From positions 67,990 through 131,989 of the forward strand of contig NZ_MKVJ01000001.1 in the NCBI RefSeq assembly GCF_001898805.1: a DNA stretch of 64,000 nt, read 5' to 3'. Source of the stretch: Leifsonia sp. 71-9 (GTDB lineage: Bacteria; Actinomycetota; Actinomycetes; Actinomycetales; Microbacteriaceae). Below the pieces are notes generated by a model. The model saw only the letters and a program-made list of their open reading frames with translations. It did no database searches and was not told the DNA's origin. The position numbers and the translations under genes are program-made. Below are positions 33,903 to 43,438 of the stretch, one piece after another. How positions within the stretch are numbered: position 1 is the first letter of the stretch; each line of letters opens with the position of its first letter.

Positions 33903-34910
33903 ATGCTCGAAACCCTTGTCCTCCACCCGGTCATCGACAACTCCTGGATCAACTTCGACGTTCCCTCCCTGATACAGAACTTCTGGGGCGCCACCTTCGA
34001 CGGTCTCACGTTCGGCGCCATCTACGGCCTGATCGCCGTCGGCTACACCCTCGTCTACGGCGTGCTGAACCTGATCAACTTCGCCCACTCCGAGGTCTTC
34101 ATCGTCGGCGCGTACGGCGTCGTCATCACGCTCACCTCGCTGGGGTTCGGCCCGTCGATCCCCAACCTGTCGCTGCCGGCCATCGTCGGCGACCTCCTGC
34201 TCGCGCTGCTCGTGGGCATGCTCGCCTCGGCCGTCACGGCCTTCCTGCTCGAACGCATCGCCTACAGACCGCTGCGAAAACGGAACGCGCCACGATTGGC
34301 GTTCCTGATCACGGCCATCGGCGCCTCCTTCGCCATCCAGTCGCTCATCTTCGTGATCCGCGGCGCGAACGCGGAGCCGGCGGTGACCATGTTCCGGCCG
34401 GTCGCCGTGTTCGACGTCTTCGGGACGATCATCAACAACCAGTCGCTCATCATCGTGGTGGCGGCGGTCGTGCTGATGATCCTCACGGACATGTTCATCC
34501 GGCGCACGCGCACCGGCCGCGGCATCCGCGCCGTGGCGCAGGACCCGGACACCGCGACCCTGATGGGCGTCAACAAGGAGCGGATCATCGTGATCACGTT
34601 CGTGCTCGGCGGCATCCTCGCCGGCGCGGCCGCGCTCTTCTACGTGATGCTCGTGCCATCGGGCGTGATCTACACGGGCGGCTTCGTGCTGGGCATCAAG
34701 GCGTTCGCCGCCGCGGTGCTCGGCGGGATCGGCAACGTGCGCGGTGCCCTCCTGGGCGGCCTCCTGCTCGGATTGATCGGAAACTACGGACAGATCCTGC
34801 TGGGCGACTCGCAGTGGACCGACGTCATCGCCTTCGTGGTGCTGGTGCTCGTGCTGCTGGTGAAGCCCACGGGCATCCTCGGTACCTCGCTGGGGAGGAG
34901 CAGAGCATGA
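33903..34910 (+). CDS. livH: Branched-chain amino acid ABC transporter permease LivH
   Basis: A polytopic membrane subunit, 335 aa, with about eight helices. The segments GLTFGAIYGLIAVGYTLVYGVLNLINFAHSEVFIVGAY and RGIRAVAQDPDTATLMGVNKERIIVITFVLGGILAGAAALFYVML are the LivH signature; the latter includes the cytoplasmic EAA-like loop that docks the ATPases. It pairs with LivM to make the pore. An N-terminal extension of about 30 residues precedes the first helix. It overlaps livM by 4 nt (ATGA). Confidence 0.93.
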   Translation: MLETLVLHPVIDNSWINFDVPSLIQNFWGATFDGLTFGAIYGLIAVGYTLVYGVLNLINFAHSEVFIVGAYGVVITLTSLGFGPSIPNLSLPAIVGDLLLALLVGMLASAVTAFLLERIAYRPLRKRNAPRLAFLITAIGASFAIQSLIFVIRGANAEPAVTMFRPVAVFDVFGTIINNQSLIIVVAAVVLMILTDMFIRRTRTGRGIRAVAQDPDTATLMGVNKERIIVITFVLGGILAGAAALFYVMLVPSGVIYTGGFVLGIKAFAAAVLGGIGNVRGALLGGLLLGLIGNYGQILLGDSQWTDVIAFVVLVLVLLVKPTGILGTSLGRSRA

Positions 34911-36148
34911 GTACGTCAGACGGACCCCGGGTGCTCCCGGACGCGCGCAGCGCACAGGCGGCCGACGCGGCCGAGGCCAGGAAGAAGAAAGGCGGCCCGC
35001 TGCAGGGCTTCCGCAACCGCTGGAACGCGCTCCCGCGCCCGGTGCAGTGGCTGTGGATGCTCATCGTGGTGGCGCTGGCCTTCGCCCTGCCGTACCTGAA
35101 CTTCTTCCCGCTGACCACCGAGCCGGGCAACGACTGGCCGCTGGCCTGCTTCAGCATGGCGGTCTACGCCCTCATCGCGGTGGGCCTGAACGTGGTCGTC
35201 GGCTACGCCGGCCTCCTCGACCTCGGATACGTCGCGTTCTTCGCGGTCGGCTCCTACACCGCGGCGATGCTGACCAGCCCCGACTCGCCCTTCGTCAAGA
35301 TCCCGTACCTGTGGACCATCCCGGTGGCCATGGTCGTCGCGATGATCTTCGGCGTCGTGCTCGGCGTGCCGACCCTGCGACTGCGCGGCGACTACCTCGC
35401 CATCGTGACACTCGGGTTCGGTGAGATCGTGCGCATCCTCGCCACGATCATCCCGGCGCTGAAGGGCCAGGTCGGCTTCCAGAACGTCGGCCACCCGCCG
35501 GGGGAGACCGCGAAGGGCGTGCCGATCTTCTCCAATTCCAACGGCATCCCCTGGTACTGGCTGACGCTGGTGATCATCATCATCGTGCTGCTGCTGGTCG
35601 GCAACATGGAGCGCAGCCGCGTGGGCCGCGCGTGGATCGCCATCCGGGAGGACGAGGACGCCGCCGAGATCATGGGCGTGCCCACCTTCAAGTACAAGGT
35701 GTGGGCGTTCGCGATCGGCGCGGCGGTCGGCGGCCTCTCGGGCGCCCTCTTCGCCGGGCAGGTCGGCTTCGTGAACAACCAGAAGTTCGACGTGCAGACC
35801 TCGATCCTGTTCCTCGCCGCGGTGGTCCTCGGCGGGACGGGCAACAAGGTCGGCGCTCTGCTCGGCGGTGCGATCGTCGCGTACATCCCGCTGCGCTTCA
35901 CCGCCATCGCGGACTACAAGTACCTGATCTTCGGCGTCGCGCTCGTGGTGCTGATGATCTTCCGCGCGAAGGGCCTCGTGCCCGCCAAGCAGCGGCTGCT
36001 CGCCTACGGGCGCAATGCGTACAAGTACCTGGTGAGCAAACCGACGGCGCCACCGACGACCGGGAGCACCCCCTCCTCGTCGCCGACACCGCCGGCGCCG
36101 CCCGCGCCGCCGAGCACGCCCGTCACGCCGAACGGAGGCGCATCATGA
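34907..36148 (+). CDS. livM: Branched-chain amino acid ABC transporter permease LivM
   Basis: The second pore subunit, 413 aa, with roughly ten membrane helices. [30 protein letters not shown] and [22 protein letters not shown] are typical LivM blocks, and [49 protein letters not shown] is its ATPase-docking region. The first 45 residues are charged and cytoplasmic; the last 35 are a Pro/Ser/Thr-rich tail. Both ends overlap neighbouring genes by 4 nt, so translation is coupled along the operon. Confidence 0.93.
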   Translation: MSTSDGPRVLPDARSAQAADAAEARKKKGGPLQGFRNRWNALPRPVQWLWMLIVVALAFALPYLNFFPLTTEPGNDWPLACFSMAVYALIAVGLNVVVGYAGLLDLGYVAFFAVGSYTAAMLTSPDSPFVKIPYLWTIPVAMVVAMIFGVVLGVPTLRLRGDYLAIVTLGFGEIVRILATIIPALKGQVGFQNVGHPPGETAKGVPIFSNSNGIPWYWLTLVIIIIVLLLVGNMERSRVGRAWIAIREDEDAAEIMGVPTFKYKVWAFAIGAAVGGLSGALFAGQVGFVNNQKFDVQTSILFLAAVVLGGTGNKVGALLGGAIVAYIPLRFTAIADYKYLIFGVALVVLMIFRAKGLVPAKQRLLAYGRNAYKYLVSKPTAPPTTGSTPSSSPTPPAPPAPPSTPVTPNGGAS

Positions 36149-37041
36149 CCGACCCCCGCGCAGAGCTGCCCGAGGGCACCGACCCGGAGGCGCTGGCCGA
36201 TCTCGACGTCGACCTGGAGGTCGCGGCCGCCGCGGCACCCGACCGCGAGATCGCGGTCGACGTCGGCGACAAGCTCGTCGAGGTGAAGAACCTCACGGTG
36301 AAGTTCGGCGGCCTGACGGCCCTCGACGACGTGAGCTTCGACATCCGGCGCGGCGAGATCCTCGGGCTGATCGGACCGAACGGTGCAGGCAAGACCACCT
36401 GCTTCAACGCGATGACCGGCGTCTACAAGCCCACCAGCGGCGACGTGCTGCTGGAGGGAACGTCGATCAAGGGGCAGAAGCAGCACCAGATCACCCGCCT
36501 CGGGCTGGCGCGCACGTTCCAGAACATCCGCCTCTTCGGCGAGATGAGCGCGCTCGAGAACGTGGTCGTCGGCCTGGACGCGCGGCACCGCACCAGCGTG
36601 CCGGGCGCCCTGGTGCGCTCCCCGCGGCATATCCGCGAGGAGAAGTCGTCCATCGAGCGCGGGATGGCGCTGCTCGAGTTCGTCGGCATCGCCGACCTCG
36701 CGAGCACGGCCTCCCGGCAGCTGCCGTACGGCTACCAGCGCCGGCTGGAGATCGCCCGCGCCCTGGCGACCGACCCGAAGGTGCTCTGCCTCGACGAGCC
36801 GGCCGCCGGCTTCAACCCCGCGGAGAAAGAGGACCTGATGGACCTCATCCGCACGATCAGGGCCGACGGCTACACCGTGCTGCTGATCGAGCACGACATG
36901 CGCCTGGTGATGGGAGTCACCGACCGCATCGTCGTGCTCGAGTTCGGGCGCAAGCTGGCCGACGACGTTCCGACCGCGATCCGCAACGACCCGCGCGTGA
37001 TCGCCGCCTACCTGGGGGAGCCCGAAGATGACGTTGCTTGA
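36145..37041 (+). CDS. livG: Branched-chain amino acid ABC transporter ATP-binding protein LivG
   Basis: A 298-aa ABC ATPase. [18 protein letters not shown] is Walker A, and [22 protein letters not shown] is Walker B with the LivG-type DEPAAG(F/L)N sequence. The signature loop is degenerate: [16 protein letters not shown] in place of LSGGQ, which is normal for Liv[21 protein letters not shown] carries the switch His. The first 40 residues are an acidic extension not found in most LivG proteins. It overlaps livM by 4 nt and livF by 14 nt. Confidence 0.94.
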   Translation: MTDPRAELPEGTDPEALADLDVDLEVAAAAAPDREIAVDVGDKLVEVKNLTVKFGGLTALDDVSFDIRRGEILGLIGPNGAGKTTCFNAMTGVYKPTSGDVLLEGTSIKGQKQHQITRLGLARTFQNIRLFGEMSALENVVVGLDARHRTSVPGALVRSPRHIREEKSSIERGMALLEFVGIADLASTASRQLPYGYQRRLEIARALATDPKVLCLDEPAAGFNPAEKEDLMDLIRTIRADGYTVLLIEHDMRLVMGVTDRIVVLEFGRKLADDVPTAIRNDPRVIAAYLGEPEDDVA

Positions 37042-37741
37042 GCTGAAGAACGTGAGCGTCTCGTACGGGCGCATCGAGGCCATCCACGACATGTCGTTCT
37101 CCGTCGCGGAGGGCGAGATCGTGAGCCTGATCGGCGCGAACGGCGCGGGCAAGTCGACCACGATGAAGACGATCTCGGGCATCCTGAACCCGTCGCACGG
37201 CACCATCCACTTCGACGGCCAGGACATCACCAAGATGAAGGCGCACATCCGCGTGGTCCGCGGGATCTCGCAGGCGCCGGAGGGTCGGGGGATCTTCCCC
37301 GGCATGACGGTGATGGAGAACCTCGACATGGGGGCGTTCGGCCGCAAGGACCGCAGCGGGATGGCCGCCGACTTCGAGCGCGTCTTCGGGCTCTTCCCGC
37401 GGCTGGCCGAACGCAAGACGCAGGTCGGCGGGACGATGTCCGGCGGCGAGCAGCAGATGCTCGCGATCGGCCGCGCGCTCATGTCGAGTCCGCGACTGCT
37501 GCTGCTGGACGAGCCCTCGATGGGGCTGGCCCCGCAGTTCATCAAGCAGATCTTCACGATCATCTCCGAGATCAACCAGCAGGGGACCACCGTGCTGCTG
37601 GTGGAGCAGAACGCCAACCAGGCGCTCGCGCGGGCGAACCGGGCGTTCGTGCTCGAGACGGGGTCCATCACCCGGTCCGGCACGGGCCGCGAACTGCTCG
37701 CCGATCCCGCCATCAAAGAGGCGTACCTGGGCGTCGGCTGA
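37028..37741 (+). CDS. livF: Branched-chain amino acid ABC transporter ATP-binding protein LivF
   Basis: The second ATPase of the transporter, 237 aa. LIGANGAGKSTTMKTISG is Walker A, TMSGGEQQMLAIGRALM the ABC signature, LLLLDEPSMGLAPQFIKQIFTII Walker B, and LLVEQNANQALARANRAFVLETG the switch His-equivalent region (Gln/Asn in LivF). It forms a heterodimer with LivG. It is the last gene of the operon; a GC-rich inverted repeat follows at 37784-37804. Confidence 0.95.
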   Translation: MTLLELKNVSVSYGRIEAIHDMSFSVAEGEIVSLIGANGAGKSTTMKTISGILNPSHGTIHFDGQDITKMKAHIRVVRGISQAPEGRGIFPGMTVMENLDMGAFGRKDRSGMAADFERVFGLFPRLAERKTQVGGTMSGGEQQMLAIGRALMSSPRLLLLDEPSMGLAPQFIKQIFTIISEINQQGTTVLLVEQNANQALARANRAFVLETGSITRSGTGRELLADPAIKEAYLGVG

Positions 37742-37783
37742 TGCCAGGGCGTGGGTCGCCGCGTGACCGCCGTCGGGCGGCTA

Positions 37784-37804
37784 GCGCGGCGACTCACGCC
37801 GCGC
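37784..37804 (+). terminator. Inverted repeat after the liv operon
   Basis: GCGCGGCG (37784-37791) and CGCCGCGC (37797-37804) flank a 5-nt loop ACTCA. A second, overlapping GC-rich arm (GCGCGGCGC, 37807-37815) could compete. There is no T-run, so it is a weak candidate. Confidence 0.4.
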
Positions 37805-37830
37805 AGCGCGGCGCAGGCATGAACGTCCGG

Positions 37831-37836
37831 TAAATT
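37831..37836 (+). promoter_or_regulatory. Leaderless promoter of smc
   Basis: TAAATT lies 7 bp before GTG 37844, placing initiation at the start codon. There is no Shine-Dalgarno in the interval, which supports a leaderless message. Confidence 0.5.
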
Positions 37837-37843
37837 CACCTGC

Positions 37844-40800
37844 GTGTATCTGAAGAGTCTGACGCTCAAGGGCTTCAAGTCGTTCGCGCAGCCGACGACG
37901 TTCGCCTTCGAGCCCGGCGTCACCTGCGTGGTGGGGCCGAACGGCTCCGGCAAGTCCAATGTCGTCGACGCGCTGGCGTGGGTGATGGGCGAGCAGGGCG
38001 CCAAGACGCTTCGCGGCGGCAAGATGGAGGACGTCATCTTCGCCGGCACCTCGACCCGCGGTCCGCTGGGACGCGCGGAGGTGCAGCTCACCATCGACAA
38101 CTCCGACGGCGCCCTGCCGATCGAGTACTCCGAGGTCACGATCTCGCGCACCCTGTTCCGCAACGGCGGCAGTGAGTACGCGATCAACGGTCAGTCCTGC
38201 CGCCTGCTCGACGTGCAGGAGCTGCTGAGCGACTCCGGCCTCGGGCGCGAGATGCACGTGATCGTCGGCCAGGGGCAGCTGGACGCCGTCCTGCGGGCGA
38301 GCCCGGAGGAGCGCCGCGGCTTCATCGAGGAGGCGGCCGGCATCCTGAAGCACCGGCGCCGCAAGGAGAAGACGCTCCGCAAGCTCGACGCGATGCAGGC
38401 CAACCTGACGCGCCTCAGCGACCTGGCGGGGGAGGTGCGCCGTCAGCTCAAGCCGCTCGGGCACCAGGCCGAGATCGCCCGCGAAGCGCAGACGATCGCC
38501 GCGGTGGTGCGGGATGCGCGCGCCCGGTTGCTGGCCGACGAGGTGGTCGGCCTGCGCCGCGTGCTCGACGTGCACACCCGCTCGGAGGCCGAGCGGCACA
38601 CCGAGCAGATCGTGCTGCAGGAGCAGCTGGAGCAGAAGCAGCTGCGGCGTACCCGCCTCGAACAGGCGCAGATCGGCGACGCGGTCGACGCCGCCCGCAG
38701 CACCGCGTTCGCCCTCGAGTCGGTCCAGGACCGCCTGCGCTCCCTCTATACCCTGGCCACGCAGCGGCTCGCGCTGCTGGGCAGCCAGGCCGAGTCCACC
38801 GACGACGGCCCGCGCGTCAGCCCGCAGATGGTGCAGGACGCCCACGACGAGGCCGAGCGTCTGCGCGCGGTCGTCGCCGAGGCGGAGGCCGCGTGGGTGG
38901 CGGCACAGGCCGCGACCCGGGCCGCCCGCGAACGCCTGGACGCCGTCGACGACGAGATCGCCGCGCAGAGCGCACTCGTCTCTCGGCACGACCTCGAGAT
39001 CTCGAAACTGAGCGGGCAGGCCGACGCCGCCGCCCAGCGCCTCGCCGCCGTGCGCGGCGAGGTCCTCCGTCAGCAGAACGCTCTCGACGCCGCCGCCGAG
39101 CGGCTCGCGCAGGCGCAGGTCGCGTTCGACCAGCGCGAAGCGGAGGCGGAGGAGTCGGACGCGGGCGAGAACTCCCTCGACGAGGCGTACGAGCTCGCCC
39201 AGGCGGACGTCTTCGAGGCGGAGGGCGAGATCGAGCGGCTGCGGGAGGAGCTCCACACGCTGGAGCGCGAGCGGGACGCCCTCGCCGCCCGCACCGGCGC
39301 GCTCTCGCTCGCCCTGGACCAGAAGGACGGGTCGGCCGCGCTGGTCGCCGCCCGGCTCTCCGGGGTCCGCGGGCTCGTCGCCGAGCACGTCCGCGTGCAT
39401 CCCGGCTACGAGGCCGCCATCGCCGCGGCCCTCGGCTCCCTCTCCGACGCGGTGCTGGCGGACGACCGCGACGCGGCGTTCGAGGCGGTCGCCCATGCCG
39501 CCGGCGACGATCTCGGCCGGGTGGAGGTCGTGCTCGCCGAAGCGGTCGTCCCCGACGTCGACCTGAGCGGCGTCGCGGGCGTCGTCCCCGCGCGCACCGT
39601 CGTCGACGCGCCGCCCGGAGTGCTCGGCGTCCTGGCCTTCACCGCCATCGCCGACGACCTCGACGCCGCCCGCACGGCCGCGGACGCGTTCGCCGGCCGC
39701 GACCTCGGCGGCCCCGTGACCCTCATCACCCGCAGCGGCGACGTCCTCACCCGCTACGTGCTGCGCGGCGGCTCCGGCGCCAAGCAGAGCCGCATCGAGC
39801 TGATCGCCGAGCGGGATGCCGCCGCCGACCGCCTGGGCGAGGTCACCTCCCTGATCGAGCGCGCCGGCTTCACCCTCGCCGAGCAGCGCGGCGTCCTCCA
39901 GGTGGCCAAGGAGCAGTCGCAGGCCGCCCTCGCCGCCCTCCGCGAGTTCGACGCGAAGCTGGCCGCGCGCACCGAGCAGCTCAACCGCGTGAAGGTGCAG
40001 CTGGAGGGCGCGCTCGCCGAGTCCGAGCGCCTCGGCCGCGCGCACGAGCAGGCCGCCGAGCGCGTCGCCGAGGCTGAGGCCGCGGCCGAGAAGGCGAAGG
40101 CCGAGCTCGAGACCGCCCGGTCGCGTCCCCGGCCCATCCTCGACGTCAGCGCGCGGGATGCGCTCTCGGCCGAGCTCGACGCCGCCCGCGAGGCCGAGGT
40201 CGAGTCCCGCCTGGGCGTCGAGACCGCCAAGGAGAGAGTCCGCGCCGAGCAGGCGCGCGGCGAGGCCCTGGCCCGGCAGCTGGAGGCCGAGCGTGCCGCC
40301 GCCGAAGAAGCCGCCCGGCGGGCGGTGATCCGCCGCCGCCAACTGGACGCGGCTCAGGGCGTCGTCGACGCGCTGCCGCCGGTGCTCGCCTCCGCCGACC
40401 GCTCGGTCGCGCAGGCGCGCCTCGAACTCGCCACCGCCGAGGCCGAGCGTGCCAGCCAGAACGAGGAGCTCGCGACCGTGCGCCGCGACGAGAACGCCCT
40501 GCGTGAGCGCCTCCAGGGCGTGACCGAGAGCGTGCACGGGCTGGAGCTGCAGATCTACGAGAAGAAGCTGCACCTCTCCAGCCTGCTGGAGCGGGTCGGC
40601 AGCGAGCTCGGCCTCGTGGAGGACGTGCTGGTCGCCGAGTACGGTCCGGAGGTCGGCATCCCCGTCGAGCGCGAGCGCGACGCCGCATCGGACGACGAGA
40701 CCGGCGGTGAGGACGTCGACGGCGAGCAGCCGACGATCCCCTTCGTCCGCGAGCAGCAGCAGAAGCGCCTCGCGGCCGCCGAGCGCAAGCTCGCCCAGCT

Positions 40801-41407
40801 GGGCCGGGTCAACCCGCTCGCGCTGGAGGAGTTCGCGGCGCTGGAGCAGCGGCACAAGTTCCTCACCGAGCAGCTGACCGACCTCACCAATACCCGCAAG
40901 GACCTCCTGACGATCATCGAGGAGATCGACGAGAAGATGCAGACCATCTTCGAGTCCGCCTTCGCCGACACGCAGGAGGCGTTCGGGCGCGTGTTCCCGA
41001 TCCTGTTCCCCGGCGGCACGGGCAGCATCGCCCTCACCGATCCCGACGACCTCCTCACGACCGGCATCGAGGTGTCGGTGAAGCCCGCAGGAAAGAAGAT
41101 CGAGCGGCTCTCGCTGCTGTCCGGCGGCGAGCGGTCGCTGGCCGCCGTGGCGCTGCTCATCGCGATCTTCAAGGCCCGCCCCAGCCCGTTCTACATCATG
41201 GACGAGGTGGAGGCGGCGCTCGACGACGCCAACCTCGGCCGCCTGCTGACGATCTTCGAAGACCTGCGCGAGAACAGCCAGCTCATCGTCATCACCCATC
41301 AGAAGCGCACGATGGAGATCGCGGACGCCCTCTACGGCGTCTCGATGCGACAGGATGGGGTGTCGGCCGTCGTCGGCCAGCGCGTCGCGCAGGAGGCGGC
41401 GTCGTAA
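37844..41407 (+). CDS. smc: Chromosome segregation protein SMC
   Basis: The condensin ATPase, 1187 aa, that organises and separates sister chromosomes with ScpA and ScpB. The head's N-terminal half has GPNGSGKSNVVDALAWVMGEQGAKTLRGGKMEDVIFAG (Walker A and R-loop). Long coiled coils run from about 165 to 480 and 650 to 1000, separated by a hinge near residues 500-640 (VRGLVAEHVRVHPGYEAAIAAALG and on). The C-terminal half has LSGGERSLAAVALLIAIF (signature) and FYIMDEVEAALDDANLGRLLTIF (Walker B and D-loop). The start is GTG. It is followed 16 bp later by a small membrane protein and then, beyond a divergent gene, by ftsY, the usual neighbour. Confidence 0.96.
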   Translation: MYLKSLTLKGFKSFAQPTTFAFEPGVTCVVGPNGSGKSNVVDALAWVMGEQGAKTLRGGKMEDVIFAGTSTRGPLGRAEVQLTIDNSDGALPIEYSEVTISRTLFRNGGSEYAINGQSCRLLDVQELLSDSGLGREMHVIVGQGQLDAVLRASPEERRGFIEEAAGILKHRRRKEKTLRKLDAMQANLTRLSDLAGEVRRQLKPLGHQAEIAREAQTIAAVVRDARARLLADEVVGLRRVLDVHTRSEAERHTEQIVLQEQLEQKQLRRTRLEQAQIGDAVDAARSTAFALESVQDRLRSLYTLATQRLALLGSQAESTDDGPRVSPQMVQDAHDEAERLRAVVAEAEAAWVAAQAATRAARERLDAVDDEIAAQSALVSRHDLEISKLSGQADAAAQRLAAVRGEVLRQQNALDAAAERLAQAQVAFDQREAEAEESDAGENSLDEAYELAQADVFEAEGEIERLREELHTLERERDALAARTGALSLALDQKDGSAALVAARLSGVRGLVAEHVRVHPGYEAAIAAALGSLSDAVLADDRDAAFEAVAHAAGDDLGRVEVVLAEAVVPDVDLSGVAGVVPARTVVDAPPGVLGVLAFTAIADDLDAARTAADAFAGRDLGGPVTLITRSGDVLTRYVLRGGSGAKQSRIELIAERDAAADRLGEVTSLIERAGFTLAEQRGVLQVAKEQSQAALAALREFDAKLAARTEQLNRVKVQLEGALAESERLGRAHEQAAERVAEAEAAAEKAKAELETARSRPRPILDVSARDALSAELDAAREAEVESRLGVETAKERVRAEQARGEALARQLEAERAAAEEAARRAVIRRRQLDAAQGVVDALPPVLASADRSVAQARLELATAEAERASQNEELATVRRDENALRERLQGVTESVHGLELQIYEKKLHLSSLLERVGSELGLVEDVLVAEYGPEVGIPVERERDAASDDETGGEDVDGEQPTIPFVREQQQKRLAAAERKLAQLGRVNPLALEEFAALEQRHKFLTEQLTDLTNTRKDLLTIIEEIDEKMQTIFESAFADTQEAFGRVFPILFPGGTGSIALTDPDDLLTTGIEVSVKPAGKKIERLSLLSGGERSLAAVALLIAIFKARPSPFYIMDEVEAALDDANLGRLLTIFEDLRENSQLIVITHQKRTMEIADALYGVSMRQDGVSAVVGQRVAQEAAS

Positions 41408-41423
41408 GAGGAGGGGGGACGCG

Positions 41424-41735
41424 ATGCTGCGTCCGAAAGTCGTGCTGTGGTGGGGGATCGGTCTGACCGTTGCGTCGACCGTGCTGAACCTCGTGGTGCC
41501 CGCGATCTTCTACGGAGCCTGGTCGGGGTGGAGCGGCGCCACCGGCGTCGACCAGGGGCTCGCCGTGACCGTCCAGACCGTGCTCCAGGTGGTGACCGGC
41601 GCGATGCCGGTGCTCGGCCCGGCGCTGATCGCCGCCGCCATCGTCATGGCGTACGTGGACCGGCTGGCCGTGCGCTCCCCGGAGCACACCTTCCGGCTCG
41701 GCCAGGACGAGGTCCCGCGCGACACCTCCCGCTGA
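41424..41735 (+). CDS. Small membrane protein, unknown function
   Basis: A 103-aa protein with three hydrophobic stretches (about residues 7-30, 45-62 and 64-80) and a charged C-terminus (RSPEHTFRLGQDEVPRDTSR). It has a strong GAGGAGGGG ribosome site and starts 16 bp after smc, so it is probably translated from the same message. No family is recognised. It converges on the CHAD gene with an 17-bp gap and no visible terminator. Confidence 0.65.
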   Translation: MLRPKVVLWWGIGLTVASTVLNLVVPAIFYGAWSGWSGATGVDQGLAVTVQTVLQVVTGAMPVLGPALIAAAIVMAYVDRLAVRSPEHTFRLGQDEVPRDTSR

Positions 41736-41752
41736 CGCGGCCGCGGCGCTCG

Positions 41753-42523
41753 TCAGAGGTCGATCGCGGCGAGCTTGTCGTCCAACCCGTCCAGCGCCTC
41801 CCGGGCACGCCGCTCGCAGCGCACGGCGGCCGCGTCGAGTCCGTGCTCGCGGAGGAAGGCCGCGAGGAGCGTGTCGTCGCGGTGCGCTCCGAGCGCATCC
41901 TGCACCGCCTCCGCGGCCGAGGCGAGGCGCACGGCGTCGCGCCCGAGGTCGTCGGTGACGGCCTCCGCCGTGTAGCGCAGCCGGCGGGCCGCCTTGCGCG
42001 TGGCGTGCCGCTCGTCGAGCGTGTCCCCGCGCGCCGCGTGGACGCGCTGCACGGCTTTCGCCAGACCGTGCCGCGTGATCTTCCGCGGGTGTTTGCGACC
42101 GTTGGACGTGAGCGGGGGATCGGCGACGAACGCCTGGAGGTCGGCCAGCAGCCGCCGGTGGGACCGCCCGCGCAGGTGCTCCAGCAGAGTGGAGAGCTCC
42201 CGCTCGTGGTCGGCGCGGGCCTGCGCCGCCAGGGTCTCGACGCCGTCGATCAGCGCGGGATCGTCGTCCGCGCGCAGCAGGCCGTCCAGGGCGCCCGCCC
42301 TGACCTCCCGGTCGCGCACCTCGCCGAGGCGCGTGCCGAGCGCTTTCAACCGTGCACGCAGCCGCCCGGTCTCCTCGGCATCGAACGCCTTCCGGTAGAC
42401 CGAGAGCACGCTGCGGAGGCGTCGGACGCGCGTCCGCGCCTGGTGCACGGCATCCTCCCCGCCCGACTCGATCGCGACGAGCTGCTCGGCGAGCTCGGCC
42501 GACACCGCCACGAGGGAGAACAT
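41753..42523 (-). CDS. CHAD-domain protein
   Basis: A 256-aa all-helical, His- and Arg-rich protein. AVHQARTRVRRLRSVLSVYRKAFD near the N-terminus and DERHATRKAARRLRYTAEAVTD in the second half are the two conserved repeats of the CHAD fold, whose basic His/Arg/Lys faces bind inorganic polyphosphate. No CYTH triphosphatase domain is attached, unlike many CHAD proteins, so the role may be polyphosphate binding or granule association rather than hydrolysis. It is divergent from ftsY; 30 bp separates the two starts. Confidence 0.85.
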   Translation of the reverse strand: MFSLVAVSAELAEQLVAIESGGEDAVHQARTRVRRLRSVLSVYRKAFDAEETGRLRARLKALGTRLGEVRDREVRAGALDGLLRADDDPALIDGVETLAAQARADHERELSTLLEHLRGRSHRRLLADLQAFVADPPLTSNGRKHPRKITRHGLAKAVQRVHAARGDTLDERHATRKAARRLRYTAEAVTDDLGRDAVRLASAAEAVQDALGAHRDDTLLAAFLREHGLDAAAVRCERRAREALDGLDDKLAAIDL

Positions 42524-42540
42524 GGCCCCACGCTAGCAAC

Positions 42541-42546
42541 TAGTCT
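42541..42546 (+). promoter_or_regulatory. Leaderless promoter of ftsY
   Basis: TAGTCT lies exactly 7 bp before ATG 42554 with no Shine-Dalgarno in between. The start codon of the divergent CHAD gene is only 18 bp away. Confidence 0.5.
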
Positions 42547-42553
42547 GAGTGGC

Positions 42554-43429
42554 ATGGCAGACCGCACACCCTGGTCCTTGTCGGGCGCCCTCCGCGGGCT
42601 GTTCGCCAAGAAGACCATCGACGAGAACACCTGGGACGACCTGGAGGCGGCACTCATCACCGCCGACTTCGGGCCGGACGTGACCGAGGCGATCGTCGAC
42701 GACCTCCGCGCCAAGGTGGAGCGCTATCACACCACCGACCCCGCCGACCTGCAGCGCATGCTGCGCGAGACGCTGGAGGAGCGGCTCTCCCGCCTCGACA
42801 CGACCCTCAAGCTCAGCGAGCGCCCCGCCATCGTCCTCGTCGTGGGCGTGAACGGCGTCGGCAAGACCACCACCATCGGCAAGTTCGCCAAGTTCCTGCG
42901 CACGTACGACCGCACGGTGGTCGTGGGCGCGGCCGACACCTTCCGCGCCGCCGCGGTCGAGCAGCTCGCCACCTGGGCGGAGCGCGCCGGCGCCTCCATC
43001 GTCCGGCCGCAGCAGCAGGGCCAGGACCCGGCGTCCGTCGCCTTCCAGACGGTCGAGAAGGCCAAGAACGACGGCACCGAGATCGTCATCATCGACACCG
43101 CCGGTCGTCTGCAGACCAAGGGCGGCCTGATGGACGAGCTCTCCAAGATCAAGCGTGTCGTCGAGAAGCAGGCCCCGATCTCCGAGGTGCTCCTGGTGCT
43201 CGACGCGACCACGGGGCAGAACGGCCTGGCCCAGGCGGAGGCGTTCCTGGAGCACGCGGGCGTCACCGGGCTCGTGCTCACCAAGCTCGACGGCTCGGCC
43301 AAGGGCGGCTTCGTCCTCGCCGTGCAGGAGCGCACCGGCATCCCGATCAAGCTGGTCGGTCAGGGCGAGGGCATCAACGACCTCACCGGATTCACCCCGC
43401 ACGTCTTCGCACAGCAGCTGGTCGGATAG
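42554..43429 (+). CDS. ftsY: Signal recognition particle receptor FtsY
   Basis: The membrane-associated SRP receptor GTPase, 291 aa. The N domain is residues 1-90. The G domain has VVGVNGVGKTTTIGKFAKFL (G1), GAADTFRAAAVEQLATWAERA (G2 and insertion box), VIIDTAGRLQTKGGLMDEL (G3), LTKLDGSAKGGFVLAVQE (G4) and VGQGEGINDLTGFTPHVF (G5). The acidic A domain seen in E. coli FtsY is missing, so it must use another way to touch the membrane, as in other short actinobacterial forms. It works with Ffh, encoded one gene away. Confidence 0.96.
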   Translation: MADRTPWSLSGALRGLFAKKTIDENTWDDLEAALITADFGPDVTEAIVDDLRAKVERYHTTDPADLQRMLRETLEERLSRLDTTLKLSERPAIVLVVGVNGVGKTTTIGKFAKFLRTYDRTVVVGAADTFRAAAVEQLATWAERAGASIVRPQQQGQDPASVAFQTVEKAKNDGTEIVIIDTAGRLQTKGGLMDELSKIKRVVEKQAPISEVLLVLDATTGQNGLAQAEAFLEHAGVTGLVLTKLDGSAKGGFVLAVQERTGIPIKLVGQGEGINDLTGFTPHVFAQQLVG

Positions 43430-43438
43430 GGGCGCGCC

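Noticed and set aside
37781-41299. A minus-strand reading frame of over 1100 codons opposite smc
   Set aside because: It has leucine/glycine-rich low-complexity composition and no domain; smc on the plus strand has all ATPase motifs.
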